DNA from: Alphaproteobacteria bacterium
GTDB taxonomy: Bacteria > Pseudomonadota > Alphaproteobacteria > Puniceispirillales > UBA1172
Length of the DNA stretch: 6,986 nucleotides
Direction: 5' to 3'
Assembly: GCA_023259875.1 (NCBI GenBank)
Contig: JALRFL010000200.1
Span: 1-6,986, forward strand
The notes beneath the pieces are model-generated. The model was not told where the DNA came from. It ran no database searches and saw nothing but the letters and a program-made list of their open reading frames with translations. A program made the translations under genes and the position numbers. Each line of letters begins with the position of its first letter. Within the stretch, counting starts at the first letter, position 1. Positions 1-6,483 of this stretch are shown here, in pieces.

Positions 1-1803
1 AATATCAGGTGACAATGGCGGCTCATAGGGAGAACCAATGCCTGTGAAATTTGGAATTTCACCTGCTCGTGCTTTTTTATAGAGTCCTTTTGCATCGCGC
101 TTCTCACAAATCTCTATTGGAGTATCAACAAAAATTTCAACGAACTCGCCCTCTTCAAACAGCTCGCGTGCCATATCTCTTTCTGAGCGAAAAGGCGAAA
201 TAAAGGCGGTTAATACTACCAAACCAGCATCCACCATCAACCTAGCCACCTCTGCAATACGGCGAATATTTTCAACCCGATCTTCATCGGTAAATCCAAG
301 GTCTTTATTCAGCCCATGCCTAATATTATCCCCATCTAGCAGATATGTGCGTATTCCTTGAGCGTGAAGATGGGAAGCGAATGCATTAGCGATAGTCGAT
401 TTGCCAGACCCACTAAGCCCTGTGAACCAGAACACTTTTGAAGGATGGCCGTTCAAAGCGCGGCGTGCTGATTTGTCGATATCTAAATACTGGTGATGGA
501 TGTTTGACGCCCTTCTTAAGGCAAAGCGGATCATTCCTGCGGCAATCGTTTGGTTGGTAACAGGGTCAATTAATATTAATGAGCCTAGTTCTGGTGTTGT
601 CTCATAGGCATCAAAACACACAGGTTTCTGACAATTTATTGTTACTCTAGCGATGTCATTTAATTCCAGTTTCCGTGCGGCCAGATCATTTCCGGTATTG
701 ATATCCCGTTTGCATTTGATGGAAAGAATGCTGGTTGAAACCACCTGCCCCCCCATTTTCATTATATAACTGCGCCCTGCTATGCCTTCAACATCAGTCA
801 TCCAGACCAAATCAACCTCAAACTGGTCTGCGACTTCAACTGGATGATCGCGTGAGGCAATTACTTCGCCTCGAGAAATATCAACCTCATCAGAGAGCTC
901 AACTGTAACCGAAAGTCCGGGGGAAGCTTTTTCAAGTTTTGTTCCAGCCAGCCATATATTTTTGACACTGCTGCTAACTCCTGATGGCGATATTCTCACC
1001 GCCTCACCTGACGTAACGGGATGCCGCAAAATGATGCCGCTATAACCTCGGAAATTAGAATCCGGTCGGTTGACTAATTGCACTGGCATGGCAAAGCCGC
1101 CAGCCTCATGTTTGATCCGGTTTGGCACGATTTCTAGTTTTGATATGAGGGTTGGCCCTTTATACCAATGCATAGCTTTTGACCGGTTATTAATATTATC
1201 CCCTTTTAAGGCCGATATTGGTATAGCGGTAACATCTGCAAACGCGAGAGAATTTGCAAAGGCCATATAATCACTCACAATATTCTCAAAGACCTCTGGC
1301 TGATAATCCATGAGGTCCATTTTATTAACCGCTAAAATAATCTGGTGAATGCCCATCAAATGGCAGATATGCGAATGCCGCCGAGTTTGTTCCAATACAC
1401 CTTTTCTAGCATCAACTAGGATAATTGCTAATGATGCGGCAGAAGCACCGGTTACCATGTTGCGAGTATATTGCTGATGCCCTGGGGTATCGGCAACAAT
1501 GAAACGGCGGCGATCTGTGGTGAAAAACCGATAGGCAACATCAATCGTAATGCCCTGCTCACGCTCTGCCGACAAACCATCAACCAATAAGGCAAAATCA
1601 ATATCTGAGCCTTGTGTGCCATGTTTTTTGGAATCTGATTTTAGAATTGCTACCTGATCATCAAAGAGGCTTTGGGCTTCATAAAGAATGCGTCCTATGA
1701 GGGTAGATTTTCCATCATCAACTGATCCACAGGTGATAAAGCGCAAAGTATCTAGCTCTGACTGAGTTTTTAGATATGTGGCCATATTGACAGGTTCCGT
1801 CAT
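1..1803 (-). CDS. cysNC: CysNC: sulfate adenylyltransferase GTPase subunit fused to APS kinase (3' end cut by window edge)
   Basis: Bifunctional sulfate-activation enzyme. The N-terminal CysN half is the GTPase that drives ATP sulfurylase (with CysD) to make APS; the C-terminal CysC half phosphorylates APS to PAPS in the cytoplasm. My translation is open for 601 codons from the ATG at 1803 to base 1, with no stop or frameshift. CysN (about 1-440) shows the P-loop GSVDDGKST (26-34), the switch region with EREQGITIDVAYR (80-92), DTPGH (105-109) and NKMD (160-163). After the linker HHQYLDIDKSARR, the CysC domain has its own P-loop GLSGSGKST (462-470), DGDNIRHGLN (490-499), FISPFRSE (534-541) and DAKGLYKKARAG (570-581). 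About 30 C-terminal residues are probably missing. The start follows the cysD stop by one base and has a good ribosome binding site; an alternative ATG at codon 7 is less well placed. Translational coupling to cysD is likely. Confidence 0.97.
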   Translation of the reverse strand, partial: MTEPVNMATYLKTQSELDTLRFITCGSVDDGKSTLIGRILYEAQSLFDDQVAILKSDSKKHGTQGSDIDFALLVDGLSAEREQGITIDVAYRFFTTDRRRFIVADTPGHQQYTRNMVTGASAASLAIILVDARKGVLEQTRRHSHICHLMGIHQIILAVNKMDLMDYQPEVFENIVSDYMAFANSLAFADVTAIPISALKGDNINNRSKAMHWYKGPTLISKLEIVPNRIKHEAGGFAMPVQLVNRPDSNFRGYSGIILRHPVTSGEAVRISPSGVSSSVKNIWLAGTKLEKASPGLSVTVELSDEVDISRGEVIASRDHPVEVADQFEVDLVWMTDVEGIAGRSYIMKMGGQVVSTSILSIKCKRDINTGNDLAARKLELNDIARVTINCQKPVCFDAYETTPELGSLILIDPVTNQTIAAGMIRFALRRASNIHHQYLDIDKSARRALNGHPSKVFWFTGLSGSGKSTIANAFASHLHAQGIRTYLLDGDNIRHGLNKDLGFTDEDRVENIRRIAEVARLMVDAGLVVLTAFISPFRSERDMARELFEEGEFVEIFVDTPIEICEKRDAKGLYKKARAGEIPNFTGIGSPYEPPLSPDI

Positions 1804-1804
1804 A

Positions 1805-3250
1805 TCAAAAATACCCTTCCTTTTTCTTTTCCTCCATGGAGGATTGCGTGTCTTTATCTATTGTCCGTCCGCATCGTTCTGATGTTCGCACGGTTAACAA
1901 TTCAAGGATAATGTCCTCAACACTTCTGGCTGTGCTTTCCACTGCTCCTGTCAACGGGTAACAACCAAGCGTGCGAAATCGTACTGCTTTTATTTCTACT
2001 TTATCTGAATTGGCTACAGGCAAGCGTTCATCATCAACCATGATCAGACTGCCATCACGATTAATAACCGGCCTTTCAGCACTAAAATAAAGAGGCACGA
2101 TAGGAATATGTTCACGGTAGATATAAGTCCAAATATCAAGCTCTGTCCAATTTGAGAGAGGAAAAACACGAATAGATTCGCCCTTCGCTACCCTTGTATT
2201 AAACAAATTCCAACATTCAGGGCGTTGGTTTTTTGGATCCCATTGGTGGTTTACAGTTCGAAAAGAAAAGATGCGTTCTTTAGCCCGACTTTTCTCTTCA
2301 TCTCGTCGAGCACCGCCAAAAGCAGCATCAAAGCGATACAAATCAAGAGCTTGTTTAAGGGCTTGGGTTTTCATGATATCCGTGTGAATGGCAGACCCGT
2401 GATCAATAGGATTAATGCCTTGTTTTATACCGTCGGGATTTTTATGAATGAGCAAGTCCATTCCAAAAGCATCTGCTACTTTATCACGAAATTCATACAT
2501 CGCGCGAAACTTCCATCCTGTATCCACATGAAGCAAAGAAAATGGTGGCGTTCCCGGCCAAAAAGCCTTACGCGCCAGATGCAACATTACCGCACTGTCT
2601 TTACCAATGGAATAGAGCATCACAGGGTTCTGTGTTTCGGCTACCACTTCGCGGATAATATGAATGCTCTCTGCTTCAAGTTGATCAAGATGTGAAAGAG
2701 GATCAGTTGGCGAAGTCGGCTTTAATGTATTCGTTATGGTGATTTCATTATGTTCCGGATAAGAAAAAGTCGCTAGTTTCACGCATCCTGATGCCCTACA
2801 ATTACGGCGATATGCTGCCAGTGGCCCATGAAGATAAAGCAAAATAGGTTGGCTGATTTTCGCAGCAAGGCTGTCAATAAAGGCTTGCAATTGGTCAGGC
2901 ACATTTTGATTTTCCTGAGCAAAGCACCAATAGCGAGCACCACGGCCATCATGGGCGCAAATCATGGCTGGCTGTTCATCCGGACACCAATATTGAACAA
3001 TCAGCCACTTACCCCGCTTCGATTGAACAGAGGCCACCTCATGAGAGATAAGGTTTTGAAGCAACGCCTTGCCATCAGCGTCTACAATATCTTTCAACCC
3101 GATTAGGGGCGGAAAATATGAGGCTTCTTTCCATAATCTTTCGAGTTTTTTCTTTCCTGCGGCGGTATTAGCAATTCCCAAATACTGGGCAAGAATATCT
3201 CGTGTCCAGAATAATGCGTCAGATAAAAAAGGATTAACAAAAGGTAACAT
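1805..3250 (-). CDS. cysD: CysD, sulfate adenylyltransferase subunit 2, with an unrecognised N-terminal domain of about 175 residues
   Basis: Catalytic subunit of ATP sulfurylase: adenylates sulfate to APS, powered by GTP hydrolysis in CysN. Residues 187-481 match CysD end to end: HLDQLEAESIHIIRE (187-201), PP-loop variant SIGKDS (214-219), LLHVDTGWKFR (239-249), FGGARRDEEKSRAKER (311-326), FPLSNWTELDIW (363-374), RFRTLGCYPLTGAVES (424-439) and the family's C-terminal EGYF. Family members are about 300 residues; this ORF has 481. Residues 1-175 are an extra domain I do not recognise, mixed alpha/beta in appearance with five cysteines (89, 98, 109, 151, 156), joined by the linker KPTSPTDPLS (177-186). 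No in-frame ATG lies near the usual CysD start; the last upstream Met is 97. A GTG at codon 157 (base 2782) would give a 325-residue form. The ATG at 3250 is the first possible ATG, since an in-frame TAG lies two codons upstream, and it has no clear Shine-Dalgarno. CysD identity is certain; the start and the role of the extension are not. Confidence 0.95.
   Translation of the reverse strand: MLPFVNPFLSDALFWTRDILAQYLGIANTAAGKKKLERLWKEASYFPPLIGLKDIVDADGKALLQNLISHEVASVQSKRGKWLIVQYWCPDEQPAMICAHDGRGARYWCFAQENQNVPDQLQAFIDSLAAKISQPILLYLHGPLAAYRRNCRASGCVKLATFSYPEHNEITITNTLKPTSPTDPLSHLDQLEAESIHIIREVVAETQNPVMLYSIGKDSAVMLHLARKAFWPGTPPFSLLHVDTGWKFRAMYEFRDKVADAFGMDLLIHKNPDGIKQGINPIDHGSAIHTDIMKTQALKQALDLYRFDAAFGGARRDEEKSRAKERIFSFRTVNHQWDPKNQRPECWNLFNTRVAKGESIRVFPLSNWTELDIWTYIYREHIPIVPLYFSAERPVINRDGSLIMVDDERLPVANSDKVEIKAVRFRTLGCYPLTGAVESTARSVEDIILELLTVRTSERCGRTIDKDTQSSMEEKKKEGYF
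1814..1820 (-). promoter_or_regulatory. Ribosome binding site of cysNC
   Basis: The minus strand reads GGAAGGG, 10 bases before the ATG at 1803. It lies inside the last codons of cysD (encoding the EG of the terminal EGYF). It supports the ATG at 1803, immediately after the cysD stop, as the cysNC start and fits coupled translation of the two subunits. Confidence 0.7.
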
Positions 3251-3292
3251 TAGCTATGTCGCGATAAATAATGATTTAAAATTAAGGAAATC

Positions 3293-3320
3293 AATATAAG
3301 CTATTAATAAATTTGTGCAA
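3293..3320 (-). promoter_or_regulatory. Predicted sigma70-type promoter of the cysD-cysNC operon
   Basis: In the AT-rich 92-base spacer between rnhB and cysD, the minus strand has a -35-like TTGCAC (3320-3315), a 16-base spacer and a -10-like TATATT (3298-3293). Transcription would start near 3286, giving a leader of about 36 bases before the ATG at 3250. Just upstream of the -35 box lies an imperfect 14-base AT-rich dyad (3327-3340) that could be an operator or mere AT-richness. No GC-rich hairpin with a T tract is seen, so readthrough from rnhB is possible. AT-rich DNA gives promoter-like matches easily, hence modest confidence. Confidence 0.4.
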
Positions 3321-3342
3321 TATAATTTAATAATTATCAATA

Positions 3343-4032
3343 TTACGACATTTTCTCTTTCGTCATTCGCCTAGCCACCGGACGAAAAGAAGTTCTGTGA
3401 TAAGGGGTAACCCCATAGGCATCCAGAGCAGACTGATGGTCAGCCGTGCCATAGCCTTTGTTTTTGTGCCATTGATAATCGGGATATTCTTGGGCAAGGG
3501 TCAGCATATCCTGATCACGGTCATATTTTGCCATAATGGCCGCCGCCGCGATAGATAGCACTTGGCGATCACCCTTGATGATGGCTTCAACATGGGTGTG
3601 TTTTGCTGATGATGATAACTCAGGGGTAAGCGAACCATCTACCAGCAAAACCGCTTGATCCCTGTGCTTTGAATCGGTTAGTTGATCCACCGCCATCTGC
3701 ATCGCCTGAAAAGTGGCTGTAAGGATGCCAATTTGATCAATGTCTGCGGCGGAAACAGATGCCGTGGCTAATTGAAGCCGTGTGGGGTCTTCTGCTAATG
3801 CTTTTAATTGGTGATAGATGCGTTGGCGGCTAGCCTCAGAAAGGATTTTGCTATCAGCAAGGTCTGATGGTAAGGCGTTAACGGCATCAGGGGCTATCCA
3901 TGCTGCGCCTGCCACGACTGGCCCTGCCCAAGGGCCGCGTCCTGCCTCATCCAGCCCAATCACCATGGCATCAGGATAGGCCGCAAGCCAACGCTCTTCA
4001 TGTTTGAAATTTGGCTTTGGCTTCAGCTTCAC
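3343..4032 (-). CDS. rnhB: Ribonuclease HII
   Basis: Cytoplasmic endonuclease that cuts the RNA strand of RNA:DNA hybrids and starts removal of single ribonucleotides from DNA. The 229-residue length is normal. The family signature is clear: GLDEAGRGPWAGPVVAG (26-42) with catalytic D28 and E29, VDG with D132, KGD with D155, then IAAAAIMAKYDRD (161-173), HKNKGYGTADH (189-199) and YHRTSFRPV (211-219). The four acidic catalytic residues expected of RNase HII are all present, so it should be active. The start is GTG at 4032, with AGGA seven bases upstream; an in-frame TAA ten codons before it rules out a much longer N-terminus. It lies 59 bases downstream of moaB and is probably co-transcribed with it. 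Confidence 0.97.
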   Translation of the reverse strand: MKLKPKPNFKHEERWLAAYPDAMVIGLDEAGRGPWAGPVVAGAAWIAPDAVNALPSDLADSKILSEASRQRIYHQLKALAEDPTRLQLATASVSAADIDQIGILTATFQAMQMAVDQLTDSKHRDQAVLLVDGSLTPELSSSAKHTHVEAIIKGDRQVLSIAAAAIMAKYDRDQDMLTLAQEYPDYQWHKNKGYGTADHQSALDAYGVTPYHRTSFRPVARRMTKEKMS

Positions 4033-4039
4033 AATCTCA

Positions 4040-4043
4040 TCCT
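4040..4043 (-). promoter_or_regulatory. Ribosome binding site deciding the GTG start of rnhB
   Basis: The minus strand has AGGA followed by seven bases and then GTG at 4032. The overlapping ATG inside AGGATGAG is out of frame and meets a stop after two further codons, so the GTG is the likely rnhB start. Confidence 0.55.
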
Positions 4044-4091
4044 GCTGGTGATGGCCTTGTTAAAGGTTGCGCCTTAACCCTAATAACATTA

Positions 4092-4640
4092 TCAAGAAGA
4101 CCGCCCACCAATCCCCTGTTCCATCAGGCGGGGCATGATCTCAACAAAATTGCACGGCTTATGCCGCAAATCTAATTGGGCAGACAGCAAATCATCCCAT
4201 CCATCGCGGCACGCTGAGGGTGATCCGGGGAGCGCGAAAACATAGATGCCCTTGACCACACAGGCCATAGCCCGGCTTTGCATGGCAGATGTTCCAATTT
4301 TCTGCCAACTGATCCAGCGAAAGGCTTCACCAAAGCCTTCGATTTCTTTATCCATGATGTTTCGGAGAGCCTCGGGGGTAACATCGCGGCCTGTCAAACC
4401 CGTGCCGCCAGTGGTAATCACCGCATCAATATTTCCAGCAGATGCCCAGCTAAGGATTTGTTCACCTATGGCGGCGATATCATCCGTCACAATGCCGCGC
4501 GCGGTGAGATGATGACCTGCCTCGGTGATGCGTTTAGCCAAAGTATCGCCCGATTTATCATCTTGAAGTGTTCGCGTGTCAGATATGGTTAAGACCGCGA
4601 TGGAAATAGGCTGAAATGGGGCAGATGCATCAATAGCCAT
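4092..4640 (-). CDS. moaB: MoaB-like molybdopterin biosynthesis protein (MoaB/MogA fold)
   Basis: Member of the MoaB/MogA family, whose fold binds molybdopterin; MogA adenylates molybdopterin before molybdate insertion. 182 residues, close to the E. coli MoaB length of about 170. Visible signatures: ISIAVLTISDTRT (12-24), DDKSGDTL (27-34), VTDD (51-54), the binding loop ITTGGTGLTGRDVTPEAL (75-92), EGFGEAFRWISWQKIGTSAM (101-120), QSRA (121-124), FALPGSPSACRDGWDDLL (135-152) and KPCNFVEIMPRL (161-172). The EGFGE, IGTS, QSRA and PCNF stretches favour MoaB over MogA. Asp86 in GRDVTPEA and Asp53 sit where MogA has its functionally important aspartates. It starts nine bases after the transglycosylase stop with only a weak ribosome binding site, suggesting coupled translation. 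Whether it acts as an adenylyltransferase or in another role cannot be told from sequence. Confidence 0.93.
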   Translation of the reverse strand: MAIDASAPFQPISIAVLTISDTRTLQDDKSGDTLAKRITEAGHHLTARGIVTDDIAAIGEQILSWASAGNIDAVITTGGTGLTGRDVTPEALRNIMDKEIEGFGEAFRWISWQKIGTSAMQSRAMACVVKGIYVFALPGSPSACRDGWDDLLSAQLDLRHKPCNFVEIMPRLMEQGIGGRSS

Positions 4641-4649
4641 GATTGTCAG

Positions 4650-6464
4650 TTATTCCGCACAGACGTCTGATAGATTTGTGATTTGGCAATCCGTATCACC
4701 AATATTGTCAATCACGGCGCCATCACCTGCGGCTAGTGCCGCCACTGTTGGGGCATTTTTTCCCATCAGCTTGCTGTAAATCCAAAGATTGGTCATGACA
4801 TTTTTAACATAAAAACGGGTTTCTCGCGAAGGCAGGGATTCTAACAAGATCAGCTGATCCCCCCCATGATCAATTTTTTTCGACCATTTGCTGAGATTGC
4901 CCGGCCCTGCGTTATAAGCGGCGAGAAGCCGGATCAAATCACTATCTACAATTGGGGCTTCTAGCAAATAAAGGATATAATCCTCACCCAGACGAATATT
5001 GACCTCGGGGATCAACAAATCATGGCGTTTAGCGTTACGGTAGCCGCCATCACGCGCGATATAGGCCGCGGTGGCAGGCATCAATTGCATCAATCCACTG
5101 GCCTTTGCCCATGATTTCGCACGGGGATTAAAGCCTGATTCTTGGCGCATAATCGCAAGCAACAAAGACTGATCCACCCGAATAGGTATATCCGTGTTGA
5201 AATCTGGAATAGGATAAAGCCCGGCATACCAACTGCGGCCCGTATCCTCATTGATAATTCCTGCTGTCCGAAAAGCCAGACCAGCCATATGTGTATCTGC
5301 GGCCAAAGCCATTAATTTCGGTTGATCCTCAACGCTATGTTCATCCCAGAGATAACGAAGCTCACGGCTGGCGTGATAGGTCTCACCCACTTGCAGCAAC
5401 GCAAATGCACGCTTGCCGCCGGGCAGACTGTTAAGCCAGTTGATATAATTCTGGTCAATATCCGGCAGAGAAAAATCAAGGGTGATATCCTGACCAAGGG
5501 CTTCGGCGGCTAACATGCCATAAAATGTATCCTGATAACGCGCAGCGCGTTCCAGATAAATCATGGACTGATTGGCGTTACCATCCCTAAGATCTGCGCG
5601 GCTTGCCCAAAACGCTCCGGCACTGGCCAAAGCGTGATCATGTTCAATCTCAAGATCAGCCAGCCTGTGCATATAGCCAGACGCCAATTCCATTTTACCC
5701 ATGCGCCATGCCGCGATCCCAGCCACCCAATACGCCCTTGGAACATCATCACCAGCAAGTTCAAGCGCAAGATTAGCCTGTTTTATCGCATCATCATCCT
5801 TACCATAGATAAAATAACCATGGGCGATATCTACTCGAAGAACCGCCTCTTCGCGTTTCGTCAAATAGCGCAGATTGTTTTTATCGGCGAGAATACGAAC
5901 ACCGCCAGTAGGAAAGCCAGTACGGATTTTACGGCGAACATCCCGGGCAATCGCGCGTGTTTTAGATGGTGAGGAACGGTTTTCATAAGTCAAAGGAAAG
6001 CTGACATACTGCCCATCGGCTTGGGTGCGTCCATAACCGTTCAGATAGCCTTTTTTCGGTTCACGCGGATTTTTATAATTCGCTGGTTGGCGTTTCTTGG
6101 CTAGGCGATAAATCCGGGTAGCCGAAGGATGATCATAATAAAGCGCTAACCAGTCACGCAATTCGGTATATTTGGAACGCCAGCCCGTCGGATGCAGATA
6201 GCGTTGCGACAGCACCCGTCCCATTAACAAATCGCTTTCCAGCGTCTTGATGATCGCGTCTGCCTCTTTCCATTTTTTGTCCTGTTGCAGGGCAAAGATT
6301 TGCTGATAGCGTTTGACATCCGCCTCAGACAGGGGTTGGGGCAAATGCCATTCTGCCAGAACCGGACGCGGCAACGCCATGAACAGCATTGCCGTAAGAA
6401 CAAACGCCAGCATCAGCGTTCGATGAATAGGTTTCGTCATCATCTGTGGTGTTATTAAAGCCAT
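4650..6464 (-). CDS. slt: Soluble lytic murein transglycosylase (Slt70-like, GH23), secreted
   Basis: Periplasmic enzyme that cleaves the MurNAc-GlcNAc bond of peptidoglycan, forming 1,6-anhydroMurNAc ends. 604 residues. The N-terminus is a Sec signal peptide: basic region around KPIHR, hydrophobic stretch 17-31, and probable cleavage after PVLA (A37). Residues about 40-420 are mostly helical, with repeat-like helical hairpins (for example 205-320) as in the superhelical domain of Slt70. The catalytic SLT domain is at about 425-560: AIMRQESGFNPRAKS (437-451) with catalytic Glu442, ASGLMQLMPATAAYI (455-469) and LLAAYNAGPGNLSKW (513-527). A tail of about 40 residues follows, with the protein's only two cysteines (593, 602). 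The ATG at 6464 is used here; Met8 or Met9 are possible and would leave the signal peptide intact. It lies 19 bases after the glycosylase gene and 9 before moaB. No lipobox is visible, so it should be soluble. Confidence 0.95.
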   Translation of the reverse strand: MALITPQMMTKPIHRTLMLAFVLTAMLFMALPRPVLAEWHLPQPLSEADVKRYQQIFALQQDKKWKEADAIIKTLESDLLMGRVLSQRYLHPTGWRSKYTELRDWLALYYDHPSATRIYRLAKKRQPANYKNPREPKKGYLNGYGRTQADGQYVSFPLTYENRSSPSKTRAIARDVRRKIRTGFPTGGVRILADKNNLRYLTKREEAVLRVDIAHGYFIYGKDDDAIKQANLALELAGDDVPRAYWVAGIAAWRMGKMELASGYMHRLADLEIEHDHALASAGAFWASRADLRDGNANQSMIYLERAARYQDTFYGMLAAEALGQDITLDFSLPDIDQNYINWLNSLPGGKRAFALLQVGETYHASRELRYLWDEHSVEDQPKLMALAADTHMAGLAFRTAGIINEDTGRSWYAGLYPIPDFNTDIPIRVDQSLLLAIMRQESGFNPRAKSWAKASGLMQLMPATAAYIARDGGYRNAKRHDLLIPEVNIRLGEDYILYLLEAPIVDSDLIRLLAAYNAGPGNLSKWSKKIDHGGDQLILLESLPSRETRFYVKNVMTNLWIYSKLMGKNAPTVAALAAGDGAVIDNIGDTDCQITNLSDVCAE

Positions 6465-6483
6465 GGTGACACTTTAGCATAGT

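Noticed and set aside
1070..1270. Small plus-strand frame of 66 codons
   Set aside because: It is antisense to the CysN domain of cysNC, whose translation is continuous and conserved here.
1831..1842. Perfect 12-base palindrome CCTCCATGGAGG near the end of cysD
   Set aside because: It encodes the conserved SSMEE residues of the CysD C-terminus and has no loop to form a hairpin. It is probably chance, and the GGAGG within it is too far from the cysNC start to be its ribosome binding site.
2225..2695. 156-codon open frame on the plus strand
   Set aside because: It lies wholly antisense to the best conserved part of cysD, and its translation shows no recognisable domain. It is a shadow of the real gene.
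2828..3299. Two overlapping plus-strand frames (92 and 76 codons) opposite the CysD extension
   Set aside because: These were considered as evidence that the extension region really codes on the other strand. Both are short and overlap each other, whereas the minus frame is open without interruption into CysD, so the minus-strand reading is preferred.
4059..4078. Inverted repeat GTTAAAGG / CCTTAAC between moaB and rnhB, considered as a terminator
   Set aside because: The stem is short with a bulge, and no T tract follows on the minus strand. It is not a convincing intrinsic terminator.
4172..4592. Alternative frames on both strands within moaB (70, 88 and 104 codons)
   Set aside because: All overlap the clearly conserved MoaB reading frame and show no family motifs.
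5312..5972. Several 61-112 codon frames on both strands within the transglycosylase gene
   Set aside because: They are shadows of slt. None has a recognisable domain, and the slt frame is intact throughout.
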